This document shows positions 43,742 to 50,355 of a stretch of DNA of 50,355 bases, in pieces (within the stretch, counting starts at the first letter, position 1; every line of letters begins with the position of its first letter). This stretch comes from Bacteroidota bacterium (GTDB taxonomy: Bacteria; Bacteroidota; Bacteroidia; Chitinophagales; Chitinophagaceae). A model generated the notes under the pieces. That model had not been told where the DNA came from. It saw only the letters and a list, made by a program, of their open reading frames with translations, and did no database searches. The translations under genes and the position numbers were made by a program. The stretch lies in NCBI GenBank assembly GCA_018266615.1, contig JAFEAB010000101.1, positions 1-50,355 on the forward strand, in the 5' to 3' direction.

Positions 43742-44590
43742 CTATGCCTGGTGAAACCGGATTAACCCTTCCATTGGGTTTTTCAGCACCTTGCCCAGTT
43801 TTAATTCGTAGGAATCACAAAGTTCTTTCAGCACATCTTTAAACACATAGGCTACGCTTCCCACAAAGTTGATAGGAAGGCTCCAACTTTCGCGGTATTT
43901 ATAAATATGGTTAAAGAAAAAATCATTAAAGCCATCTTCAATAATATTTTCAACCATATAATGTCCTCTGTTTTCGGCAAGGAACTGGGTAAAGCCGGCC
44001 AGGAACCGGTTGGGCAGGGGTTTTTTATAAACCGCATCCAGGATCTCGTTGGATGTTATATTATACTTGGTATTGAACCTGTCCATCAGGTCTTCATCAA
44101 ATGTGTTGTAAAGAAAATACTGGAGCACCTTTTTCCCCAGGCAGGAGCCTCCTCCTTCATCGCCCAGTACATATCCCAGTCCCGGGTTATTTTTCATAAT
44201 TTTCTTCCCGTTGTAAAAACAGGAGTTTGAGCCGGTCCCTAAAATACAGGCAATTCCTTTTTCATGCCCGCATAAGGCGCGGGCTGCGCCCATGAGGTCG
44301 TGATCTACGGCCACCGGAACTTTTGGAAAAACGGAGCCAATGGCTTTGGTAAGCATCCGAATATTGGCAGGATTGCTGCAACCGGTACCATAAAAAAAGA
44401 TTTGTTCGGGCGACTGTTTTTTCAGGTTCAGGTGGGGAAGTAACTCCAATTCTATAACGCTGGTGATTTCCCCTTCGGAGAGAAAATAAGGGCTTAGCCC
44501 CTGGGTGAAAAGCGTTTTTTTATTCCTGCCATTTAACAGGCACCATTCGGTTTTGGTGGAGCCGCTGTCGGCAATAAGCACATTTGGCAT
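43742..44590 (-). CDS. BadF/BadG-type ATPase, probable MurNAc/GlcNAc kinase
   Basis: A 282-residue sugar kinase of the ASKHA superfamily. The start is the ATG at 44588-44590, giving the family opening VLIADSGSTKTEWCLLNG with the phosphate-binding loop. An ORF 75 bp longer lacks this typical start. Later motifs are FFYGTGCSNPANIRM, VDHDLMGAARALCG (Asp-base region), CILGTGSNSCFYNGKK and YVLGDEGGGSCLGKKVLQYF (adenosine-binding). Relatives phosphorylate N-acetylmuramic acid and N-acetylglucosamine (MurK-type). Because murQ follows directly, a MurNAc kinase role that supplies MurNAc 6-phosphate is the most likely one. The exact substrate is inferred from context. Confidence 0.88.
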   Translation of the reverse strand: MPNVLIADSGSTKTEWCLLNGRNKKTLFTQGLSPYFLSEGEITSVIELELLPHLNLKKQSPEQIFFYGTGCSNPANIRMLTKAIGSVFPKVPVAVDHDLMGAARALCGHEKGIACILGTGSNSCFYNGKKIMKNNPGLGYVLGDEGGGSCLGKKVLQYFLYNTFDEDLMDRFNTKYNITSNEILDAVYKKPLPNRFLAGFTQFLAENRGHYMVENIIEDGFNDFFFNHIYKYRESWSLPINFVGSVAYVFKDVLKELCDSYELKLGKVLKNPMEGLIRFHQA

Positions 44591-44717
44591 GATGTGAAAA
44601 TTCAATATTTCTGAATGAATATAAATCAAAACCCCGAACCGGCATAAAATTCCCTTTGGAATCAAAAAATTACCTTCGTGCCCTGAAACTTTTCAATTAG
44701 GTTTTCTATTTTAATTT

Positions 44718-46277
44718 ATGCAGGAAAAAAAATATAACGTATGGCTGCCTTTTTGGTTTAGCCTGGTGATGATTGCAGGGATATTTTTTGGCTACAAAAT
44801 GCGGGATGGTATCCCCGGCCGGAAATTCTTTTCTCTTGAAAAAGCCAATCCGGTAAATGAAACCCTTAACCTGATAAAGGATAAGTATGTGGATACTGTA
44901 AACCTGTCGTCCTTATCAGACACAGCCATTGAGGCCATTTTATCGCAGCTCGATCCCCACTCCATTTATATTCCTCCTACCGAACTGGAGGAAGTAAACG
45001 AGGACATTGCCGGAAACTTTTTTGGCATAGGTATAGAGTATAATATTTTTAATGATACCCTTAACGTTATTCATGCATTAAAGGATGGGCCCGGCGAAAA
45101 AGCAGGATTGCAAACCGGCGACCAGATCCTATCTGCGAATGGCCATTCCATATCGGGTAACAAAACTACATCCGACAGTATCCGAATCCTCCTGAGAGGA
45201 CCCCAGGGCAGCCCGGTACGGGTTACGGTACTCCGGAACGGGCAAAAAATGGATTTTACCCTTACCCGGGATCTCATCCCTGTAAGCAGTGTAGATGCGA
45301 GTTATATGCTCGATAGCGCAACCGGGTACATTCGGTTAAATAAATTCTCGCAGCAAACCCATCGCGAATTTGCGATGGCGTTGGAAGCGCTGAAGAAAAA
45401 GAATATGAAGAACCTGGTATTCGACCTCAGAGGCAATGGCGGCGGGGTATTGGAAGAAGCCATCGATATTGCGGATGAATTTTTAAGCGGCGATAAACTC
45501 ATCACGTATACCGAAGGGGCACATATGCCCAAAAAGGAATACCGTTGCAAAATACCCGGGCTTTTTGAAGATGGGAAACTGATGGTTCTTGCCGATATGG
45601 GTTCGGCCAGTGCCAGCGAAGTAATTTTAGGTGCCCTCCGCGATTGGAAGAGGGCCACGATAATCGGTAAACGCAGTTTTGGGAAAGGGCTTGTTCAAGA
45701 CCAGTTTGAACTGAGTAACGGAGGTGCTATCCGGCTTACCGTAGCCAAATACTACACCCCGTTGGGAAGGAGTATTCAGCGGTCTTATGCACACGGGGCA
45801 AAAGCGTATTACGAAGAAATCTCAGACCGATACATTTCGCACATGCCGGGCCACGATTCATTGAAGATGGAAACCATTGCTGCTACTGATAGCGGGGGGA
45901 TTGCACCGGATATTTATATTCCTTTTGATACCGCCGCCGGGTTGATTTCTGCCAAGGTCTTTGTAATGGGTACTTTAAACAATTTCGGGTATTTCTACTT
46001 CCTCGGGAATAAAACTGCGCTTAGTCAATACCGTACTCCTTCCCAATTTGGTTCCGCTTTTCATATCAATTCGGAAAATTGGGAATCATTCAGCGCCCTT
46101 TGCAAAAAGGACTCCATCGATTTGAGCAGAATTTCACCAGAAGAAAAAAGCTTTCTCTCCGAAAAATTAAAATCTTCCATCGCAAGACAGTTGTGGCAGA
46201 ATGAGGGGTATTACGAAATTGAAAATAAAATAGATCCTGCCGTATTGGAAGCATTAAAACTATTTCAATCACGTTAA
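44718..46277 (+). CDS. S41-family C-terminal processing protease
   Basis: An envelope serine protease of the Ctp/Prc family. The 519-residue protein has an N-terminal membrane anchor (WLPFWFSLVMIAGIFFGYK, about 9-27), then helices with LSQLDPHSIYIPPTEL. A PDZ domain is at about 90-170 (FGIGIEYNIF ... GDQILSANGHSI, ITVRVLRNG-like strand). The catalytic core has LVFDLRGNGGGVLEEAIDIA, the nucleophile Ser in GSASASEVILGAL and the general-base Lys in GKRSFGKGLVQDQFELSNGG. A C-terminal extension of about 120 residues follows. It is anchored facing the periplasm. It probably trims protein C-termini or regulates cell-wall hydrolases, as relatives do. The gene stands alone with its own divergent promoter region. 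Confidence 0.94.
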   Translation: MQEKKYNVWLPFWFSLVMIAGIFFGYKMRDGIPGRKFFSLEKANPVNETLNLIKDKYVDTVNLSSLSDTAIEAILSQLDPHSIYIPPTELEEVNEDIAGNFFGIGIEYNIFNDTLNVIHALKDGPGEKAGLQTGDQILSANGHSISGNKTTSDSIRILLRGPQGSPVRVTVLRNGQKMDFTLTRDLIPVSSVDASYMLDSATGYIRLNKFSQQTHREFAMALEALKKKNMKNLVFDLRGNGGGVLEEAIDIADEFLSGDKLITYTEGAHMPKKEYRCKIPGLFEDGKLMVLADMGSASASEVILGALRDWKRATIIGKRSFGKGLVQDQFELSNGGAIRLTVAKYYTPLGRSIQRSYAHGAKAYYEEISDRYISHMPGHDSLKMETIAATDSGGIAPDIYIPFDTAAGLISAKVFVMGTLNNFGYFYFLGNKTALSQYRTPSQFGSAFHINSENWESFSALCKKDSIDLSRISPEEKSFLSEKLKSSIARQLWQNEGYYEIENKIDPAVLEALKLFQSR

Positions 46278-46370
46278 AAAGGCGGATGCTAATTTTAGCA
46301 AAGTCGATTGGCCCAAATAATGGAAGGGCAGGAAAATATTTGTTCCAACTGATCTAACCTGAAGATTTAT

Positions 46371-47555
46371 TTATAAATAGCTGAGAAATTTATTTTCACG
46401 GTGGCTCTTTTTATATTTATCGTACCAGGCACATAATGGATACAGGGAAAGGAAAACCAGGATCCATACCGCATATACCACCCAAAGATTGAATCCTTCT
46501 CCCGGGACAATGAAAAAAACAGGATTCTTTTCCGAATTTATTCCTTCCGAAAGATTATGCCCCCGCATAAAAAAGGCCAGCATCGCCAACGTATGAATCA
46601 GAAAGAAATGAAGGATATAATAAAAAAACGGAACCCTGCCGTAAACGCTGATAAAATCTGCAAGTTTTCCCCGGGCTTTATCCCAAAGGCCCAGGAGGAA
46701 TATAGCAGGGCCCAGGGTCATACAAATATATAAAAGGGAAGGCGGGTATTTTTCCGTATTCAGGAATGAAAAAATGGTACGCATTACAGAACTTTCGGTT
46801 CCCCATTTAAAAGCGTCCCCGTAAATATTACTAAACCGAAGAAAAAAGAAAAATATCAGGATTAAAAGGCCAAATCGCATAAAGGTTTTTCGCCTGGCCG
46901 GGCCTTCCAGCTTACCAAAAAGGGCAGCAAAACAATAACCCGCCAGCATAACGCCAAGCCAGGGAAGAAAGGGGTAGAAAACTAAAAGTTCGCGCTTGTT
47001 TCCCAAGGAGAACGATTGTCCTTTATGCAGCAAAGAATAAAAAAGGGAAAAATGATTTTTGCCTGTCTCATAATAGTTCAGCAGGTTATGGCCAAAGATG
47101 ATAAGCAGGCAAATAACCAATAGCACCCTAAAAGGAAGCCAACAAAGGAAACCCAGAAACACCATACTGATTCCAATTGCCCAAATAACCTGGATGGCAA
47201 TTATATGATAACCCGGATCGAAGGAAAATGCAAAATTTATGACCAGCAATTCTATAAAGATGAGCCATAAACCACGCGTGATGAGGAATATGCTAAGTTC
47301 GGGTTTACTCTTGTAGTTACTTTGAAGAAATGCAGAACTTCCGGCAAGAAAAACAAAAACGGGGGCACAGAAATGAGTAATCCACCGGGTGAAGTACAAA
47401 CCCAGGCTGGTCGTCTCGGGATCCAATGGGTTACGCGTCCAGGCATCCATATGAAAGAAATCCCGGGTATGGTCTAAAGCCATAATAACCATAACCAATC
47501 CCCGCAACAAATCAATGGAGGAAATGCGATTTCTGGTACGTGGAGGATTGTGCAT
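46371..47555 (-). CDS. DUF1624-type multi-pass membrane protein (heparan-alpha-glucosaminide N-acetyltransferase-like)
   Basis: A 394-residue integral membrane protein with about ten hydrophobic helices. The N-terminal block RISSIDLLRGLVMVIMALDHTRDFF is the hallmark of the DUF1624/HGSNAT-like group. The His in ALDHTRDF corresponds to the conserved His thought to receive acetyl groups. Further features are CAPVFVFLAGSSAFLQ, later helices such as LVICLLIIFGHNLLNYYETG, and a C-terminal YAVWILVFLSLYPLCAWYDK. Relatives acetylate sugars or act in envelope modification. The substrate here is unknown. The start is the ATG at 47555, divergent from the DUF1345 gene by 59 bp that contains the inverted repeat TTCGTA-N9-TACGAA. 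Confidence 0.85.
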   Translation of the reverse strand: MHNPPRTRNRISSIDLLRGLVMVIMALDHTRDFFHMDAWTRNPLDPETTSLGLYFTRWITHFCAPVFVFLAGSSAFLQSNYKSKPELSIFLITRGLWLIFIELLVINFAFSFDPGYHIIAIQVIWAIGISMVFLGFLCWLPFRVLLVICLLIIFGHNLLNYYETGKNHFSLFYSLLHKGQSFSLGNKRELLVFYPFLPWLGVMLAGYCFAALFGKLEGPARRKTFMRFGLLILIFFFFLRFSNIYGDAFKWGTESSVMRTIFSFLNTEKYPPSLLYICMTLGPAIFLLGLWDKARGKLADFISVYGRVPFFYYILHFFLIHTLAMLAFFMRGHNLSEGINSEKNPVFFIVPGEGFNLWVVYAVWILVFLSLYPLCAWYDKYKKSHRENKFLSYL

Positions 47556-47560
47556 AGCAG

Positions 47561-47581
47561 TTCGTAAAATGAATATACGAA
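47561..47581. repeat. Small inverted repeat in the DUF1624-DUF1345 divergent region
   Basis: TTCGTA (47561-47566) and TACGAA (47576-47581) are exact reverse complements, 9 bp apart, lying between two divergent genes. It could be an operator for both. Such short repeats also occur by chance. Confidence 0.25.
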
Positions 47582-47614
47582 AATCATTATGAGAAAAACC
47601 ATTATTTTCAGCCT

Positions 47615-48289
47615 ATGGCAGCAGAAATAAAAAAGATTGAAGGCTGGTATAACCGGGTAAATGCCAGCCAAAAACTGGTGGTGAGTCTGGTAGCCGGAGC
47701 GCTTACCGGTCTGATTTACCAGCATGGCCACTGGGAAATACGGCTACTGCTCGGTTGGGATATTACCTCTTTCCTCCTGATTGTCTTGATTTGGGCCGGT
47801 TTTTTTACTACCCGGAAAGGCCAAACGAGGCTCCAGACCACAAAACAGGATGAATCGAGGGTGGTGAGTTTTGTATTTATTCTGGTGGCATCCACTTTAA
47901 GCCTTTTGGGGATCGGAATCCTGCTGATTCAAAAACATGGAGCAACCAGTTGGCCCCAATGGGTGCCTGTTTTTCCCCTTGCCAGCATTTGTCTTTCCTG
48001 GGTGCTCATTCATACCCTGTTTACCCTCCGGTATGCTCATCTTTTTTATCGGGATAAAAACCTTACGCCGGAAAAACCGGGGCTTGTATTCCCCGGAGAC
48101 GACCACCCTGATTTCTTCGATTTCGCCTATTTTTCATTTGTGATTGGAATGACATTCCAGGTTTCGGATGTAAATATTGTATCCAAAAAAATCCGGAAAA
48201 TTGCCCTCATCCAGGGCGTTTTGGCGTTTATGTTCAACACCTTTATCGTGGCCCTGCTAATAAACCTGATTGCCGGATCAATGGGATAA
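47615..48289 (+). CDS. DUF1345 membrane protein
   Basis: A 224-residue integral membrane protein with about five helices. It begins with a short amphipathic segment and then VAGALTGLIYQHGHWEIRLLLGW, a first membrane pair and FVFILVASTLSLLGIGILLI. The strongest family marks are WVLIHTLFTLRYAHLFYRD and, near the end, DHPDFFDFAYFSFVIGMTFQVSDVNI, which match DUF1345. The final helix is FMFNTFIVALLINLIAGS. Function is not known for the family. The start is the ATG at 47615. The last 12 bp overlap the 3' end of the DUF885-like gene on the other strand. Confidence 0.9.
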   Translation: MAAEIKKIEGWYNRVNASQKLVVSLVAGALTGLIYQHGHWEIRLLLGWDITSFLLIVLIWAGFFTTRKGQTRLQTTKQDESRVVSFVFILVASTLSLLGIGILLIQKHGATSWPQWVPVFPLASICLSWVLIHTLFTLRYAHLFYRDKNLTPEKPGLVFPGDDHPDFFDFAYFSFVIGMTFQVSDVNIVSKKIRKIALIQGVLAFMFNTFIVALLINLIAGSMG

Positions 48290-49570
48290 ATCTTTTTCTA
48301 AATTCTTAATCCTTATTTCATGACTAAGCAGGAACCCAAATTTTTTCCAATACCCTTCCCTGTTTTTATTCCCCGATTCCACAAATCGTTTAACCAGGTC
48401 TTTCCCAAAATTGTAATTAATTACGTAACTCCTGTATTTTTTGATAAATGAAATTGATTTTTTTGCTCCTTCGCTACTCATCAGGCAATAATCCTGCAAC
48501 CAGTGCAATCCTTCTTCCTCCGTCATTTTTCCATTAAGAAATTGGCGGGCCACCTCATTTCGCGCATAATTTAATTTATCCCGTAAATCAAGCGCCGTGA
48601 AATAGGTAGAGAGGCCAAGGGTATCCAGTCCCGAAATCGGTAGCAGTACCTCCTTACAAAATTTAAGCCTTTCTTCTTCCGGGAAAACAAGGCCTACCCC
48701 ATAATTAGCGCTGCCTTCCGCAATGAGAGATTGCGGACTAAACAAAGGGTACAAGGATACTTCCACATAATGCTTTCTACGGTACAGGTTTTCTTCCAGG
48801 AGTAAATTGTAAACGTGGTGCCCGGGATAGCTTTCATGTGAAGCTACATCCACTACCCTTTCAATAAATATATTGACATCCGTATTGATTTCCACTTTAC
48901 TGAAATAATTCCCCTGGTACCAGTTGTATCCGCTCCAGGGCTTATCCTTTACAAATTCCAGGGAGCAGTGTTCCGATTCGGGAAGTACAAAATGTTCTTT
49001 AGTAATTTTCCGGGAATAATGAATGGCTGTTTTAAAAACAGTATCTAACTTATCGGGTGGAACAATAAACCGGTTTGCCAGTTGTTGGAACCGCTCTGCC
49101 ACCGTACCCTTTCCCGGCAAAATCTTATCCAGTTTCTCCAATTCATTTTTAAAATACGACTCCGTATGGTGGGGTACGATTACTCCAAAAAGTTCGTATG
49201 CTTCCGTATCAAAATCATGATATTGTCCTTTAAACATCCGGACCCTTTCTGCAAATGCCCGGAGTTGGTCATCCATCCAGCCTGCCCGGTTCAATTCTTC
49301 TGTTGTTGCTTTCCCGCTTACCGCCTGTTTAATTTTTTGGCGCAAAGATTTTATTTTTCGCAAAAATGCTTCGGCCGGAAATTGATCTGCCTTTGATGAA
49401 TTGGGTTTTAGCGAATCGGGGCCATAATATGCATCTACAAAATCACCATCATATTGCCCGATATGCAGCCCCAGTTTTACATACTGTACAGCCAGTTTAT
49501 CCAATGCAGATTGCGACCAGGAGAATACAGATAACCCACAACAAAATATTGCCATCCAGAATTTTAGCAT
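48278..49570 (-). CDS. DUF885-like secreted zinc metallopeptidase
   Basis: A predicted exported peptidase of 430 residues. The start is the ATG at 49568-49570, as the TTG 18 bp before it gives no better signal. The N-terminus MLKFWMAIFCCGLSVFSWSQ is a signal peptide. The zinc motif is HESYPGHH starting at residue 245 (DUF885 and related proteins use HExxPGHH), followed about 35 residues later by LIAEGSANYGVGLVFPEE, with the Glu as third ligand. The long N-terminal half is helical. No closely related characterised enzyme is known to me, so the substrate is open. The gene overlaps the DUF1345 gene tail to tail by 12 bp. Confidence 0.82.
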   Translation of the reverse strand: MLKFWMAIFCCGLSVFSWSQSALDKLAVQYVKLGLHIGQYDGDFVDAYYGPDSLKPNSSKADQFPAEAFLRKIKSLRQKIKQAVSGKATTEELNRAGWMDDQLRAFAERVRMFKGQYHDFDTEAYELFGVIVPHHTESYFKNELEKLDKILPGKGTVAERFQQLANRFIVPPDKLDTVFKTAIHYSRKITKEHFVLPESEHCSLEFVKDKPWSGYNWYQGNYFSKVEINTDVNIFIERVVDVASHESYPGHHVYNLLLEENLYRRKHYVEVSLYPLFSPQSLIAEGSANYGVGLVFPEEERLKFCKEVLLPISGLDTLGLSTYFTALDLRDKLNYARNEVARQFLNGKMTEEEGLHWLQDYCLMSSEGAKKSISFIKKYRSYVINYNFGKDLVKRFVESGNKNREGYWKKFGFLLSHEIRIKNLEKDLSH

Positions 49571-49691
49571 AATGAAAATTTGATGCAATATATTGATGGG
49601 ATTCTAAAATCAAACCCGTCTAAAAAAAGGATCGACAGATTCTCAGTTAAAATTTGAATTCCGATCTCGCGGGGATTAAAAATGTAACCCC

Positions 49692-49710
49692 TTCCGGGGG
49701 ATGGCCGGAA
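49692..49710. repeat. Inverted repeat in the promoter of the cysteine synthase-like gene
   Basis: TTCCGG (49692-49697) and CCGGAA (49705-49710), 7 bp apart, lie just upstream of the -7 box at 49715, within the region an RNA polymerase would cover. The GC-rich block stands out in an AT-rich spacer. Confidence 0.35.
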
Positions 49711-49714
49711 TCTT

Positions 49715-49722
49715 TACCTTTG
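49715..49722 (+). promoter_or_regulatory. Predicted -7 box before the cysteine synthase-like gene
   Basis: TACCTTTG matches TAnnTTTG exactly, 17 bp before the ATG at 49740. TTCC, 19 bp upstream, is only a weak -33 match. Confidence 0.4.
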
Positions 49723-49739
49723 CGCCAAAATTTAACGAT

Positions 49740-50355
49740 ATGTGGCTTGAAAACATCCTGCAAACAATTGGCAATACCCCGCTAATTAAATTAAATAAAA
49801 TTACCCGCGACCTCCCCTGTACTGTTTTGGCAAAGGTGGAATATTTTAACCCGGGCAATTCCATCAAAGACAGGATGGCATTGAAGATGCTGGAAGTGGC
49901 TGAGCAGGAAGGAAAAATAAAACCCGGTGGCACTATTATAGAAGGCACCAGTGGGAATACGGGTATGGGGCTTGCCTTAGCAGCCTGTGTTAAAGGATAC
50001 AAATGCATCTTCACCACCACAGATAAACAGTCGAAAGAAAAGGTGGATATTTTAAAGGCTGTGGGGGCAGAAGTAATTGTATGCCCCACCAATGTTGAAC
50101 CGGAAGATCCCCGTTCTTATTATTCCGTTTCAAAAAGGCTGTCAACCGAAGTGCCTAATTCGTGGTATGTAAACCAGTATGATAACCTGGCCAACCGGCA
50201 GGCACATTACGAACAAACCGGTCCGGAAATTTGGGAACAAACGGAAGGGAAAGTTACGCACCTGGTAGTAGCAACCGGTACGGGAGGTACCATTGTTGGA
50301 ACAGGACGGTATCTAAAAGAAAAAAATCCAAATATTAAAATTTGGGCCATCGATA
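49740..50355 (+). CDS. Cystathionine beta-synthase/cysteine synthase-like PLP enzyme, 3' end outside window
   Basis: A PLP-dependent beta-replacing enzyme in sulphur amino-acid metabolism. 205 codons are visible from the ATG at 49740, open to the window edge. PLP should bind Lys43 in FNPGNSIKDRMALKM. The substrate loop is GTSGNTGMGLALAA, and the phosphate cradle is GTGGTIVGTGRYLKE. The segment DILKAVGAEVIVCPTNVEPEDPRSY and, later, YVNQYDNLANRQAHYEQTGPEI resemble cystathionine beta-synthases more than CysK. That choice depends on the missing C-terminus, where a CBS-domain pair would be decisive. It is divergent from the DUF885-like gene. Confidence 0.9.
   Translation, partial: MWLENILQTIGNTPLIKLNKITRDLPCTVLAKVEYFNPGNSIKDRMALKMLEVAEQEGKIKPGGTIIEGTSGNTGMGLALAACVKGYKCIFTTTDKQSKEKVDILKAVGAEVIVCPTNVEPEDPRSYYSVSKRLSTEVPNSWYVNQYDNLANRQAHYEQTGPEIWEQTEGKVTHLVVATGTGGTIVGTGRYLKEKNPNIKIWAID

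Noticed and set aside
1..50355. CRISPR array, defence island, prophage or insertion sequence
   Set aside because: No regularly spaced repeats, transposase, integrase or terminal repeats were seen. Gene content is housekeeping or common Bacteroidota accessory genes.

Overview
The window is about 50.4 kb of a chromosome from a member of the Bacteroidota, most likely order Chitinophagales or family Chitinophagaceae. Four things support this. A predicted secreted protein carries a type IX secretion (T9SS) C-terminal sorting domain. Succinate dehydrogenase is the type-B form, with a single five-helix cytochrome b. Several genes are preceded by the Bacteroidota promoter pattern TTTG-N19-21-TAnnTTTG, and ribosome binding sites are inconspicuous. 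Base composition looks moderate and even. I see no insertion sequence, prophage, CRISPR array, rRNA or tRNA, so this reads as stable core genome, not an island.

Layout. 1-4142 (minus): rnr, a short-chain polyprenyl synthase and an APC amino-acid permease that runs off the left edge. 4441-6169 (plus): a Tat-type glycosylasparaginase overlapping cutC. 6206-10250: histidine breakdown genes hutU and hutH (minus) with deoD (plus) between them. 10327-11669: a Ycf48/BNR-like secreted protein (plus), then a DUF486 membrane-protein gene (minus) broken by an in-frame stop, lying directly downstream of smc. 11682-15197: smc. 15450-16985: yceI and a secreted protein of unknown role. 17028-18290: a secreted TPR protein. 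18433-20370: dnaG. 20372-25850 (minus): a DUF3052-like protein, an M48 lipoprotein peptidase, plsY, prmA and pnp, then rpsO to 26236. 26381-28622 (plus): two overlapping glycosyltransferase genes. 28603-32563: ftsE, purM, ribF and holA. 32701-37189: a membrane-anchored coiled-coil protein facing a 1164-residue outer-membrane protein. 37302-40834 (minus): the sdhCAB operon. 40926-44590 (minus): an uncharacterised protein, the T9SS cargo protein and a murein-recycling pair (kinase then murQ). 44718-49570: an S41 C-terminal processing protease, a DUF1624 acyltransferase-like membrane protein, a DUF1345 protein and a DUF885-like metallopeptidase. 49740 to the right edge: a cystathionine beta-synthase/cysteine synthase-like gene, cut by the window end.

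How genes work together. Clear functional groups are hutU/hutH (histidine to glutamate pathway), sdhCAB (respiration and TCA cycle), the MurNAc kinase/murQ pair (cell-wall recycling) and rpsO-pnp-prmA (translation and RNA turnover). Intrinsic terminators are visible after yceI, between the converging genes at about 17.0 kb, and after pnp, rpsO, sdhB and the T9SS gene.

I did not find a convincing undescribed multigene system. The points most worth a second look are the interrupted DUF486 gene, the cluster of inverted repeats between smc and yceI, the prmA start abutting the pnp terminator, and several conserved-looking but uncharacterised proteins (32701-33693, 33695-37189, 40926-41549). All calls come from reading the sequence. 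No database search was run.
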